This document shows positions 1 to 7,524 of a stretch of DNA of 64,000 bases, one piece after another (the first letter of the stretch is position 1; the number at the start of each line of letters is the position of its first letter). This DNA comes from Porphyromonas sp. oral taxon 275. GTDB taxonomy: Bacteria > Bacteroidota > Bacteroidia > Bacteroidales > Porphyromonadaceae. Below the pieces are notes generated by a model, which ran no database searches, was not told where the DNA came from, and worked only from the letters and a program-made list of their open reading frames with translations. Made by a program: the position numbers and the translations under genes. The stretch covers positions 1,798,001-1,862,000 of the forward strand of contig NZ_CP072333.1 in assembly GCF_018127745.1 (NCBI RefSeq), read 5' to 3'.

Positions 1-671
1 TCGAGGACCTCGAGGAGGCCTACCAGCGCTACGGCAGGGAGGAGACGCTCGTCATCTGCCCCTCCAACCGCCTCGCGCTGGAGTGCAACCAGGCCATCCG
101 CGGCGAGCTCCTCTACTACGAGGAGCAGCTCGTCCCCGGCGAGCGCCTCATCGTAGCGCGCAACAACTACCACTACACGCGCCTTAGGGATCACTCCGAC
201 TTCATCGCCAACGGCGAGGTCATCGAGCTCCGCCGCGTCCTGCGCTACTGGCACGAGTACGAGCTGGACTTTGCCGACGCCCTCGTCTACCTGCCCGACC
301 GCGATGAGCAGCTGGAGGTGCGCCTCCTAGTGAGCTCCCTCACCGACCCCAGCCCGCAGCGCAGCGCCGAGCAGCGCCAGGAGCTCTTCGACCGCATCTC
401 GGCCGACTACGCCCACATCAGCTCCGTGGTCGAGCGGCGCAAGGCGATCCGTAGGGATAAGTTCTGGGGTGCCCTCGAGGTCAAGTACGCCTACGCCGTG
501 ACGGCGCACAAGGCGCAGGGCGGGCAGTGGCGCTGCGTCTTCGTCGACATGAGCCTCGCGGGGCGCTACCTGCCCCTCGACCGCTCCATGGCCCGCTGGA
601 TCTACACCGCCCTGACGCGCGCCACGAGCCGCGTGTATCTCCTAGGCTTCGTCCCCGAGCTCGTAGACTAA
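1..671 (+). CDS. RecD/UvrD-type ATP-dependent helicase, C-terminal part (5' truncated)
   Basis: The reading frame is already open at the first base and runs to TAA at 669-671, so only the last ~223 residues are present. The C-terminal motif VTAHKAQGGQW followed by YTALTRATSRVYLLG is the helicase motif V/VI signature of superfamily 1 helicases of the RecD2/UvrD_C_2 type, which unwind DNA using ATP in repair or recombination. The Walker motifs must lie upstream of the window. The next gene starts 39 bp downstream on the same strand, so it probably heads the operon with the two RNA-modification genes that follow. The subfamily cannot be fixed from this fragment. Confidence 0.85.
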   Translation, partial: EDLEEAYQRYGREETLVICPSNRLALECNQAIRGELLYYEEQLVPGERLIVARNNYHYTRLRDHSDFIANGEVIELRRVLRYWHEYELDFADALVYLPDRDEQLEVRLLVSSLTDPSPQRSAEQRQELFDRISADYAHISSVVERRKAIRRDKFWGALEVKYAYAVTAHKAQGGQWRCVFVDMSLAGRYLPLDRSMARWIYTALTRATSRVYLLGFVPELVD

Positions 672-710
672 GCCCCCACCCCTTCGACCCGACACTACCC
701 AACAAGCTAC

Positions 711-1253
711 ATGAGCAAACTCAAGATCACCGAGATGGAGCGCCTCAGCGCCGACGACTACCGCACGAGCGCCAAGCTGCCCCTCATTCTCGTCCTAGAC
801 AGCATACGCAGCATGAATAACATCGGCTCTATCTTCCGTAGCGCCGACGCCTTCCGCATCGAGGGGCTCATCCTCTGCGGCATCACCGCACAGCCCCCGC
901 ACCCCGACATCCACAAGACCGCCCTCGGTGCCGAGGACAGCGTCCCCTGGCGCTACAGCAGCAGCGCGCTAGAGGCCGTGCGCGAGCTGCAGGCGAAGGG
1001 CTACACGGTGCTCGCCCTCGAGCAGGCCCACGAGAGCCTCCGCCTCGACCACTTCGTCCCCGAGCCTGGGAGGCGCTACGCCCTCGTGCTGGGCAATGAG
1101 GTGAAGGGCGTCGCCGAGGAGGTCGTCGCCGCTGCCGACCACTGCCTTGAGATCCCGCAGTACGGCACCAAGCATTCGCTCAACGTGAGCGTCGCCGCAG
1201 GTATCGCCCTCTGGCAGCTCGCCCACCCACTCTTCCCCCAGCTTGCCCGATGA
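711..1253 (+). CDS. SpoU/TrmH-family RNA 2'-O-methyltransferase
   Basis: This 180-residue protein carries the three SPOUT motifs in order: NNIGSIFRSADAF (about 36-48), LVLGNEVKGV (125-134) and IPQYGTKHSLNVSVAAGI (148-165). These form the trefoil-knot SAM site of TrmH/SpoU enzymes that methylate ribose 2'-OH in tRNA or rRNA. The length fits the short TrmH-like group without an RNA-binding extension. Motif reading alone cannot tell which nucleotide is modified. The stop codon overlaps the mnmD start by 4 bp (ATGA), which indicates translational coupling of two RNA-modification genes. Confidence 0.93.
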   Translation: MSKLKITEMERLSADDYRTSAKLPLILVLDSIRSMNNIGSIFRSADAFRIEGLILCGITAQPPHPDIHKTALGAEDSVPWRYSSSALEAVRELQAKGYTVLALEQAHESLRLDHFVPEPGRRYALVLGNEVKGVAEEVVAAADHCLEIPQYGTKHSLNVSVAAGIALWQLAHPLFPQLAR

Positions 1254-2077
1254 GCCAGACGATCCCCCAGCTCGAGGAGACCGAGGACGGCAGCCTCACG
1301 CTCTACACGCCACGCTTCGGCGAGCACTATCACTCCACGCACGGCGCTGTGCAGGAGAGCGCCCACATCTATCTCGGCCTCGGCCTTAGGCAGCGTCTCG
1401 AGCAGTGGACAGAGCCCGAGGGGGCGGCGCTGCGCTGCTTCGAGGTCGGCTTCGGCACAGGACTCAATGCCCTCCTCAGCTGGAGGGAGGCCGAGCGTAG
1501 CCACCGACTTATCCACTACTACAGCATAGAGCGCTACCCCATCCCCGCCGAGCTCTACCGCCAGCTGCACTACGAGCTATCCACAGCACTCCCCTTATCC
1601 ACAGCGGGCGGCACCGAGCCGAGCTGCAAGAAGGCCTTAGCCCCTGCCGAACTAGCGGCTCGCCTAGGGACACAGGGGACAAAGGAGGTGAGTTCCTCCA
1701 CGAGCAGCGCTCCCCTCGACAGCCTCGAGGACAGCCACAGCGCGCTGATGCGGCTGCATGAGGCGGCCTGGGACGAGGACGTCACGCTGAGCCGCTACTT
1801 CGTCCTGCACAAGATCTCGGGCGACCTCAACGCCCTGCCCTTCCCCGCCGCACTTGACCTCGTCTACTACGACGCCTTCTCCCCCGAGAGCCAGCCCGAG
1901 CTGTGGCGCGAGGAGCTCTTCGCCCAGCTGCGACGCTGCTGCCGCCCAGGGGCGATCCTCACGACCTACTGCGCCAAGGGCGAGGTGCGCCGCCGTCTCG
2001 AGCGCTCGGGCTTCTCGGTCGAGCGCCTCCCTGGCCCTCCCGGCAAGCGCGAGGTGCTCCGCGCTACCGCCCGCTAG
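1250..2077 (+). CDS. mnmD: tRNA (mnm5s2U34)-methyltransferase, MnmD-like, with insertion
   Basis: The SAM-binding loop EVGFGTGLNALL lies at residues 65-76 and the catalytic-region motif YYDAFSPESQPELW at 206-219. These identify the DUF752/Methyltransf_30 family, the methyltransferase half of MnmC, which makes mnm5U34 from nm5U34 in tRNA wobble positions. There is no FAD domain, as expected for stand-alone MnmD. At 275 residues it is longer than the ~220-235 I expect for Bacteroidetes homologues. The excess appears to be a low-complexity Ser/Ala-rich insertion at about residues 111-165. The DNA of the insertion carries DnaA-box-like sequences (see finding). It starts inside the previous stop codon and converges with the GH2 gene across a shared terminator. 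Confidence 0.9.
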   Translation: MSQTIPQLEETEDGSLTLYTPRFGEHYHSTHGAVQESAHIYLGLGLRQRLEQWTEPEGAALRCFEVGFGTGLNALLSWREAERSHRLIHYYSIERYPIPAELYRQLHYELSTALPLSTAGGTEPSCKKALAPAELAARLGTQGTKEVSSSTSSAPLDSLEDSHSALMRLHEAAWDEDVTLSRYFVLHKISGDLNALPFPAALDLVYYDAFSPESQPELWREELFAQLRRCCRPGAILTTYCAKGEVRRRLERSGFSVERLPGPPGKREVLRATAR

Positions 2078-2177
2078 CACACAGCCACCGCAGCAGCGAG
2101 GAGGCAACAGCCGTGAGGAGGCTGTGGCAACGAAAAGGCCGCAGCACCTCCCGCTTCCTTCCCTGCCCCGCCAGCGG

Positions 2178-2236
2178 ACAAAAAAGAAAGGCCAGCGCCT
2201 CGGCTCCCTAGGGAGTCGAGGCGCTGGCCTTAGTAT
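2178..2236 (-). terminator. Bidirectional intrinsic terminator between mnmD and the GH2 gene
   Basis: A 13-bp perfect stem (2190-2202 pairing with 2217-2229) encloses a loop that can itself pair. On the minus strand the stem is followed by a T-rich run (complement of the A-tract at 2178-2189), a classic Rho-independent terminator for the GH2 gene. It also sits just after mnmD and can stop plus-strand transcription. Confidence 0.85.
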
Positions 2237-2250
2237 TGGGGGATAGTGGG

Positions 2251-4755
2251 CTACTTGACCTGGATCTGCAGGCTCGCGGTGGGGAGGTCCTTAGCGCTGA
2301 CCTTGAGCGTCGCGCTGCCGCCCTTCGTACCGCCCTGTACCAGCACGACGAGCTGACCACTGAAGGCGTGGTGCTGCGGTAGGTGGAAGGCGTCGAGCGA
2401 AGCGGGGTTACCCGAGGCCGCAGCGCGGAAGCTGGCGGCGCCCGAGACGGCGAACTTCAGGAGGCGTCCATCGTCGGGGATGAGGTTGCCGTCCTTGTCC
2501 ACTACGCGCACCGTGACGAAGGAGATATCCTTGCCGTCGGCGGCGATGGTGCTGCGATCAGCGACCAGCTCGAGGTGGTGCGGCTTGCCTGCCGTGCGGA
2601 CGATCTGCTCCTCGGCGGGGCGACCTGCAGCGTCGTAGGCGACGACCTTGATCTCCCCGGGCTCGTACTTCGCGTCCATCCACATCAGGCGATAGCGACG
2701 CTGGCGGACGAAGTCGCGGCGGCTCTGATCGTTCTCCGTGTCAGCGATCTTGACGCCGAGGTCCTTCTTCTGTCGGCCCTGACTCTTGCCGTTGATGAAG
2801 AGCTCGGCCTCGGGGTAGCTGGTGTAGACGAAGACGGGCGTCGTCTCGCCCTCGCGTCCCGGCCAAGTCCAGTGCGGCAGTATGTGCAGGGTCTTGGCCT
2901 CCTTGTTCCAGTGGCTGCGGTAGAGGTAGAAGCGGTCCTTCGGCAGTCCCGCCAGATCCACAGCCCCAAAGAGCGAGGAGTGGCTGGGCCATTCGCTGTA
3001 GTAAGGCGTAGGCTCGCCGAGGTAGTCGATCCCCGTCCAGATGAATTCGCCCATCATCCAGTCGTTGTCCTCCTGGCGGATGAAGTCATCCTCGGGGAGG
3101 TTGCTCCAGCCGCAGTGCTCTACGTCGTAGCTCGAGGACTGATGGTCGGGGTACTTGGCCATGGACTTGCGCACGACGGGGAACTTGTAGACCCCGCGCG
3201 AGCTGACGGTCGAGCAGGTCTCCGATCCGAGGAGGAAGCCCTGCGGCAGTACCTTATGCGCCGTGTCGTAGAGGAAGGGGCGGTAGTTGAAGCCCGGCAC
3301 GTCGAGCGTGCCAGCCATGCCCGTACGCAGCACCTCGATGGGATTGTCCATACCGTTGGTCACAGGGCGGGTGGGATCCTCGCGGTGGCAGATCGCCTGC
3401 AGGCGGTAGGCCAGCTGCGTGCCCACGGCGTGCCCCTGCTCGGGCACCTCGTTGCCTATGCTCCACATGATGACGGAGGGGCTATTGCGGTACTGGTGGA
3501 TGAGGTTCACTAGGTCACGCTCGTGCCACTCATCGAAGTCCAGATTATAGCCGTTGGGGACCTTAGGCATCTTCCAGCAGTCGAAGCTCTCGGCCATCAG
3601 CGGCATCCCCATCTCGTCGCAGAGACGGACGAACTCAGGGGCGGGCATGTTGTGCGAGGTACGGATGGCATTGACACCCATATCCTGCATGATGCGGATC
3701 TGGCGGCGCATGGCGGCCTCATTGACCGCCGCACCCAGTGGGCCAAGGTCGTGGTGCAGGCAGACGCCCTGGAACTTGATCTTACGCCCGTTGAGGAAGA
3801 AGCCTTCGCCCGCCTTGAGCTCAATGGAGCGCACGCCGAAGGGCACCGTATCCCTGTCGAGGAGCTTGCCCTCATGACGGACGCTCACTACATATTTATA
3901 GAGCTGCGGCTGACCGATGTCCCAGAGGCGGGGGGCCTTGAGGTCGAAGCCCGCGCGGAAGACCGAGTCCACGCTCTCGGGGCCGAAGTAGCCCGCACGC
4001 TGCTCACGCGCCACGACCTTACCCTCGGGGGAGAGAAGCAGTGCCTCGAGGTCGAGCCTGCCCGAGCGGAGCGTCCCGAGGCCGCTGAGGCGGGTGCGTA
4101 CCTCCACGCGTGCGTAGTCCTTGCTCACCTGGGGCGTCAGGATCTGCGTCCCCCAGGTGGAGAAGTGGATGGGCTCGATGATGGTGAGATGCACATTACG
4201 GTAGAGCCCTGCACCAGGATACCAGCGGCTGCTCTCGTGCTTGTTCTCTAGTCGCACGGCCAGCACATTGCGCTGCCCGGGGCGTACGTAGTCGGTGATG
4301 TCGAAGTAGAAGCTATTGTAGCCGTAGGGCCAGTAGCCGACCTCCTGCCCGTTGACGTAGACCCGTGCGTGGCTCATCGCCCCATCGAAGGTCAGGCGTA
4401 CGCGACGCTGCCCGAGGTCGCGGGGGATCTCCAGCTCGCGACGATACCAGCCCACGCCGACGAAGGGCAGTCCCCCCGTACGGCCAGCGTGCTCCATCGC
4501 CTCCTTCTGACCATCCTGAGTGATCGCTAGGTGCTGCTTGTCGTTCTCAAAGCTAAACGGTCCGTAGATGGCCCAGTCATGGGGTACGGTGACCTGCGAC
4601 CACTTGCGGTCGTCGAAGTTGGCGGCTGCGGTGCCGGGCTTATCCTCGCGGGAGAAGCGCCAGCCCTGCTCCAGCTGCGTCGTCGTGCGCTGGGCTAGAG
4701 CTGGGAGGCTGAGGGCTGCCCCTACGAGGAGGGAGCAGACGAGTCGTCTCTTCAT
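2251..4755 (-). CDS. Secreted glycoside hydrolase family 2 protein (beta-galactosidase-like)
   Basis: This 834-residue protein begins with a signal peptide (MKRRLVCSLLVGAALSLPALAQ, cut after about residue 21). A GH2 sugar-binding jelly-roll domain follows (~30-195), then an Ig-like domain (~205-305), the TIM barrel (~310-600), a DUF4982-like domain (~640-715) and a C-terminal Ig/GH2_C5-like domain (~725-834). The acid/base is Glu436 in WSIGNEVPEQ and the nucleophile is probably Glu512 in LLGSETCST. FIWTGIDYLGEP also fits Bacteroidetes GH2 exo-enzymes. It should act in the periplasm or at the outer membrane on beta-galactosides or related sugars; the specificity is not readable. It is a monocistronic gene with its own -7 box (4814-4821) and terminator. 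It is not next to the SusCD pair at 46-51 kb. Confidence 0.93.
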   Translation of the reverse strand: MKRRLVCSLLVGAALSLPALAQRTTTQLEQGWRFSREDKPGTAAANFDDRKWSQVTVPHDWAIYGPFSFENDKQHLAITQDGQKEAMEHAGRTGGLPFVGVGWYRRELEIPRDLGQRRVRLTFDGAMSHARVYVNGQEVGYWPYGYNSFYFDITDYVRPGQRNVLAVRLENKHESSRWYPGAGLYRNVHLTIIEPIHFSTWGTQILTPQVSKDYARVEVRTRLSGLGTLRSGRLDLEALLLSPEGKVVAREQRAGYFGPESVDSVFRAGFDLKAPRLWDIGQPQLYKYVVSVRHEGKLLDRDTVPFGVRSIELKAGEGFFLNGRKIKFQGVCLHHDLGPLGAAVNEAAMRRQIRIMQDMGVNAIRTSHNMPAPEFVRLCDEMGMPLMAESFDCWKMPKVPNGYNLDFDEWHERDLVNLIHQYRNSPSVIMWSIGNEVPEQGHAVGTQLAYRLQAICHREDPTRPVTNGMDNPIEVLRTGMAGTLDVPGFNYRPFLYDTAHKVLPQGFLLGSETCSTVSSRGVYKFPVVRKSMAKYPDHQSSSYDVEHCGWSNLPEDDFIRQEDNDWMMGEFIWTGIDYLGEPTPYYSEWPSHSSLFGAVDLAGLPKDRFYLYRSHWNKEAKTLHILPHWTWPGREGETTPVFVYTSYPEAELFINGKSQGRQKKDLGVKIADTENDQSRRDFVRQRRYRLMWMDAKYEPGEIKVVAYDAAGRPAEEQIVRTAGKPHHLELVADRSTIAADGKDISFVTVRVVDKDGNLIPDDGRLLKFAVSGAASFRAAASGNPASLDAFHLPQHHAFSGQLVVLVQGGTKGGSATLKVSAKDLPTASLQIQVK

Positions 4756-4813
4756 CGAAGCTATTATTTAATGGTGAGTTAGTCGATCTGTGGGCTCACG
4801 GCGGAGCCCAGCG

Positions 4814-4821
4814 CAAAGATA
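4814..4821 (-). promoter_or_regulatory. Bacteroidetes -7 promoter box for the GH2 gene
   Basis: The minus strand reads TATCTTTG, an exact match to TAnnTTTG, about 59 bp upstream of the GH2 start codon. Confidence 0.6.
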
Positions 4822-4837
4822 AGGAAAGTACCCGTGC

Positions 4838-5053
4838 CTAGCGCCCCCGATAGTGGTAGTCGATGCCGAAGAGCGCTCCAGCAAAGGTCATCACCTCGCC
4901 GTAGGCCACCAGCACGCTGGAGTGGATCTCCCCTGGCGGGCTGGTGAAGAAGGCCGCTCCCAGCAGCGCCATGCCGAAGGTGCAGAGCACGCAGGCCATC
5001 CACAGCTGCACCCTATGGCGCCCGTCCTGAGGTCTTGGCGTCTCCATCATCAT
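4838..5053 (-). CDS. Small two-helix membrane protein, holin-like
   Basis: The 71-residue product has two hydrophobic segments, about 16-37 (VQLWMACVLCTFGMALLGAA) and 46-64 (SVLVAYGEVMTFAGALFG), with a short polar turn containing SPPGEIH and a basic C-terminus. The start overlaps the amidase stop by 4 bp, so the two are translationally coupled. I do not recognise a named family. The SPPG...GEVMTFAGALFGIDYHY pattern resembles small proteins found beside amidases in Bacteroidetes mobile cassettes. Size, two helices and coupling to a cell-wall amidase suggest a holin, but this is inference. A non-lytic membrane partner of the amidase is the alternative. Confidence 0.8.
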   Translation of the reverse strand: MMMETPRPQDGRHRVQLWMACVLCTFGMALLGAAFFTSPPGEIHSSVLVAYGEVMTFAGALFGIDYHYRGR

Positions 5054-5514
5054 AGGTCATTAAGGGTGCGGTATTCGGTCTCAGCCTCGAGACAGGGGCA
5101 GCTCTTGAGCCACTCCTCGGAGGTGATGCGCCCATCGCCATTGCGGTCGGGGCTGAGGTCTCTGTGCCCGAGGATGTGCGCCTGGGGAGCATAGCCCTTG
5201 AGCTGGCGGAGGAGGCGGAGGAGGCTCGCCCGCTGCTTGGGCGTGCGTGTGTCGGCGGGTCGCCCTGCGCTATCGAGGCCGCCCTCATAGCAGACGCCCC
5301 AGCTGCAGGCGTTGTAGCCGCGCACGTGGGCGCCGATCTGATCCAGCGGGCGGCAGGGGATGACCTCGCCCGAGCGGCGCACGTAGTAGTGGTAGCCTAT
5401 ACCGCGGAAGCCCCGCCCGCGGTGGTCGTGCTCCAGCGCCTCGGGGCTGTAGTCCTGCGTGCTCCGCGTGGCGCTGCAGTGCAGGACGATGTAGCGGATG
5501 TCTGTCGTCCTCAT
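5050..5514 (-). CDS. N-acetylmuramoyl-L-alanine amidase (Amidase_2/PGRP fold), endolysin-like
   Basis: The 154-residue protein opens with IRYIVLHCSATR, whose HC is the first zinc-ligand motif of Amidase_2. It continues with GFRGIGYHYYVRRSGEV, GAHVRGYNACSWGVCYEGG and ends with HILGHRDLSPDRNGDG, which carries the second zinc-ligand region, and CPCLE. Such enzymes cut the bond between N-acetylmuramic acid and L-Ala of peptidoglycan. There is no signal peptide, so export would need a holin, as for phage endolysins. The gene overlaps its neighbours by 4 bp on each side: the lipoprotein upstream and the small membrane protein downstream. Confidence 0.93.
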   Translation of the reverse strand: MRTTDIRYIVLHCSATRSTQDYSPEALEHDHRGRGFRGIGYHYYVRRSGEVIPCRPLDQIGAHVRGYNACSWGVCYEGGLDSAGRPADTRTPKQRASLLRLLRQLKGYAPQAHILGHRDLSPDRNGDGRITSEEWLKSCPCLEAETEYRTLNDL

Positions 5515-5972
5515 CTGAGCGCCCTCCGCACTCTATAGCTAAGATAGGCCCCGAGCCCAGCTCCAAGGGCGAGACCTAGGCCAAGGAGCAGGAGGCGTGG
5601 CTGGCGCCGTGACTCCTCGCGCAGCTGCTGCTGGGTCTGCCTGCTCTGTGTGACGGAGGCCGCCTGCAGCTGCGCGGCACGCGTACGGCGCTGGTAGTAG
5701 AGGCGCCCCTGGGTGCGTGACGGGCGAAGAGGCGCGGCGGAGGCTGCGCGAAGGGGGAGGGAAAGCCCCGCCGAGGGAAGCAGCGGCACAAGCTCAAGGC
5801 TATCAGGGAGCTCCAGCAGCAGCTCCTCCTCGATGAGCTGACTCTGGAGGGCGGACTGGCGGAGCTGCTGCTGGGCCTCGGCGCTCAGCTCCTGCCGCTT
5901 GATCCTGGGGCTACAGCCCAGGCTGCCGAGCGTCGCCACGAGGGCGAGCCCGCAGGCTACATAGTACATCAT
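5511..5972 (-). CDS. Lipoprotein with C-terminal membrane anchor, unimolecular-spanin-like
   Basis: The 153-residue protein has an N-terminal lipobox (LGSLGC, Cys20). Its middle is charged and Gln/Glu/Leu-rich with coiled-coil character (about 27-60 and 95-122). A strong transmembrane helix sits close to the C-terminus (about 125-145, LLLLGLGLALGAGLGAYL) followed by basic residues. A lipid anchor at one end and an inner-membrane helix at the other is the layout of unimolecular spanins such as T1 gp11, which fuse inner and outer membranes at the last step of phage lysis. Its coupling to an amidase and a holin-like gene supports that reading. No sequence family was recognised, so the function is inferred from architecture. 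Confidence 0.75.
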   Translation of the reverse strand: MMYYVACGLALVATLGSLGCSPRIKRQELSAEAQQQLRQSALQSQLIEEELLLELPDSLELVPLLPSAGLSLPLRAASAAPLRPSRTQGRLYYQRRTRAAQLQAASVTQSRQTQQQLREESRRQPRLLLLGLGLALGAGLGAYLSYRVRRALR

Positions 5973-6027
5973 AGATATAGGAGTATAAAGTGAGTATAGC
6001 TAGGCCTCCATCCTCTGGAGACCGCTG

Positions 6028-6035
6028 CGAAGGTA
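6028..6035 (-). promoter_or_regulatory. Variant -7 box and leader upstream of the spanin-like gene
   Basis: The minus strand reads TACCTTCG, one base off TAnnTTTG, 56 bp before the start codon. The 66 bp from here to the start (5970-6035) resemble the leader of the HU-like gene (6770-6841). Both keep an AGGAGTATAAA stretch beside the start codon and a CCTCTG...CTGC-AAGGTA block at the box. Confidence 0.5.
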
Positions 6036-6163
6036 CGGCCGCGCGCACCTCCCGCCCCCTGCTCCAGTCCGCTAGGCGGGCTAAGTCCATTAGGCCGAGG
6101 CACAAGCCCCCGCACTAGGACACTCAGCGCCCCCGACGCCCCTCCCCGACCGCTACCAAAGCA

Positions 6164-6204
6164 CTGGCGGCACCCAGCCCCACAAGTGGGGAGGATGCCG
6201 CCAG
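6164..6204 (-). terminator. Hairpin terminator after the HU-like gene
   Basis: CTGGCGGCA at 6164-6172 pairs with TGCCGCCAG at 6196-6204, with a further inner stem. It lies 47 bp past the stop of the HU-like gene and separates it from the lipoprotein-amidase unit. The minus-strand tail is only weakly T-rich. Confidence 0.6.
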
Positions 6205-6250
6205 ACTTAGCTAGGGCTGTAGGGAGCGCCTTGCAGCGCTTCGCCTCGGA

Positions 6251-6772
6251 CTAAAGGCCGCTATTATGCCCGCCCGTGCTGCCAGGGCCCGAGGACTCAG
6301 AGGAGCCGCCGTGCCCCTCCTCGGCCTTCTTGGGCTGCTTGGTCTTAGGTGCTGTGCTAGGGCTCACGGGCTGGAGCGAGAAGCGCTTGTAGCGCATGCC
6401 CTTGAGGTCGAAGTAGCGCTGCTTGGGGCGCAGGACGACGCGGGCGCTCTTGATGTGCTTGGCCGCGTCGAAGGCCTCGCCCTCGGGTACCTGCACGCTG
6501 CGCATCGAGGGCTGGAGGAAGCCGAGGCGTCCGTACTCGACGCTGGAGCCGTTGGACACCAGGTCGCGTGCCATATCGGCCGAGAGGTTGAGGATGGAGG
6601 CTACCTCCATGTAGTTGAAGGTGGAGTGCCCGGAGACGAGCGTACAGAAGCGCTCGAAGGAGACCGTCTGGCGGTGCGTGGGGTGTGCCTGCACCACCTT
6701 CTTGCCTTGGTGCTTGCCGAGCTTGGCGACGTGTGTCTTCAGGACGTAGGTCAGTGGCTGTGTCTGTGCCAT
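6251..6772 (-). CDS. HU-like DNA-binding protein (Bacteroidetes HU-domain family)
   Basis: The 173-residue protein is a divergent HU/IHF-fold protein of the kind commonly annotated as HU-like or histone-like in Bacteroidetes. It has an N-terminal helical part with FERFCTLVSGHSTFNYMEVASIL, a beta-arm region with VEYGRLGFLQPSMRSVQVPEGEAFDAAKHIKSARVVLRPK, and a low-complexity Ser/Gly/Lys-rich tail from about residue 135. It should bind DNA with little sequence specificity. It sits upstream of the spanin-amidase-holin-like genes, and its promoter-leader is duplicated in front of them, suggesting common control. HU-like genes beside amidases recur in Bacteroidetes mobile cassettes, to my recollection. 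Confidence 0.88.
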   Translation of the reverse strand: MAQTQPLTYVLKTHVAKLGKHQGKKVVQAHPTHRQTVSFERFCTLVSGHSTFNYMEVASILNLSADMARDLVSNGSSVEYGRLGFLQPSMRSVQVPEGEAFDAAKHIKSARVVLRPKQRYFDLKGMRYKRFSLQPVSPSTAPKTKQPKKAEEGHGGSSESSGPGSTGGHNSGL

Positions 6773-6833
6773 GATGTAGAGGAGTATAAAAGGTGAATAA
6801 ACTGTATTGCCCTCAGTCCCTCTGAGGACACTG

Positions 6834-6841
6834 CAAAGGTA
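6834..6841 (-). promoter_or_regulatory. -7 promoter box for the HU-like gene
   Basis: The minus strand reads TACCTTTG (TAnnTTTG), 62 bp before the start codon, at the same relative place as the variant box before the spanin-like gene. Confidence 0.55.
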
Positions 6842-6939
6842 GCTCCTCCTCTAGGGGCTCCCCCCTCATCACGGCTTTTCGTGGAGCTAGCGGCCTCAGC
6901 CTCCTAGCCTTAGCCCCCAGACCTCACGCCGCGCTGGGA

Positions 6940-7491
6940 TCAGCCCCCCAGTACGGGCTGACGTAGCCGAGGGTCGGCCGCGAGCTGGCGGGCGAAGTCC
7001 CGCTCCATCCTCGGGCTGACGATCTCGTCTATATCATAGGTATAGTGCGCGCGCGTATAGATGGGCGCACGCTCTAGGAGCGTCTCGCGCACGAAGGTCT
7101 CCAGCTCCGCTCCGCTCTTGTCGCGGATGGTCGGGCGGGTACGCTTGCAGAGCTCCAGCCGCTGCACCAGCACCTCGGGGGTGCAGCGGAAGTAGATCGT
7201 CACCCCCGCCTCCCGCAGCAGCTCCATCGTATCGCCGTAGCAGGGCATCCCGCCCCCTGTGGCGAAGACCGTGTCCTCCATCGTCATCAGCTCCTCGATG
7301 ACCATACGCTCCCGCCTGCGGAAGCCTGCCTCCCCCACCGAGGCAAACATATCGGTGATGCGCTGCCGCCAGCGCGTCTCGATGAAGACATCGGTGTCGA
7401 TGAATTGCCAGCCGAGTTCGTCGGCCAGCTGACGCCCCACGGTGCTCTTGCCCGAGCCCATGAAGCCGAGGAGGAAGATCGCCTTGTACAT
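6940..7491 (-). CDS. aroK: Shikimate kinase
   Basis: The 183-residue protein has a P-loop GFMGSGKST (residues 9-17), the shikimate-binding DTDVFIE (about 33-39), FRRRE and the signature GGGMPCY (about 80-86). It phosphorylates shikimate at the 3-hydroxyl in the chorismate pathway in the cytoplasm. Length is typical. It lies 33 bp downstream of pgpH on the same strand and is probably co-transcribed with it. Confidence 0.95.
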   Translation of the reverse strand: MYKAIFLLGFMGSGKSTVGRQLADELGWQFIDTDVFIETRWRQRITDMFASVGEAGFRRRERMVIEELMTMEDTVFATGGGMPCYGDTMELLREAGVTIYFRCTPEVLVQRLELCKRTRPTIRDKSGAELETFVRETLLERAPIYTRAHYTYDIDEIVSPRMERDFARQLAADPRLRQPVLGG

Positions 7492-7524
7492 GCTCTATCG
7501 GTGGGTAGTGCTCATCCTCGGGCG

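Noticed and set aside
1509..1603. Chromosomal origin at the DnaA-box-like cluster
   Set aside because: It lies inside a coding gene, with no AT-rich unwinding region and no dnaA or dnaN nearby. Kept only as a weak DnaA-titration idea.
2383..4251. Two long plus-strand frames (376 and 242 codons) opposite the GH2 gene
   Set aside because: Antisense shadows typical of high-GC coding DNA. The minus strand encodes a clear full-length enzyme.
4838..6772. A complete prophage around the lysis-like genes
   Set aside because: No integrase, terminase, capsid, tail or replication gene is seen on either side. The flanks are a GH2 enzyme and aroK.
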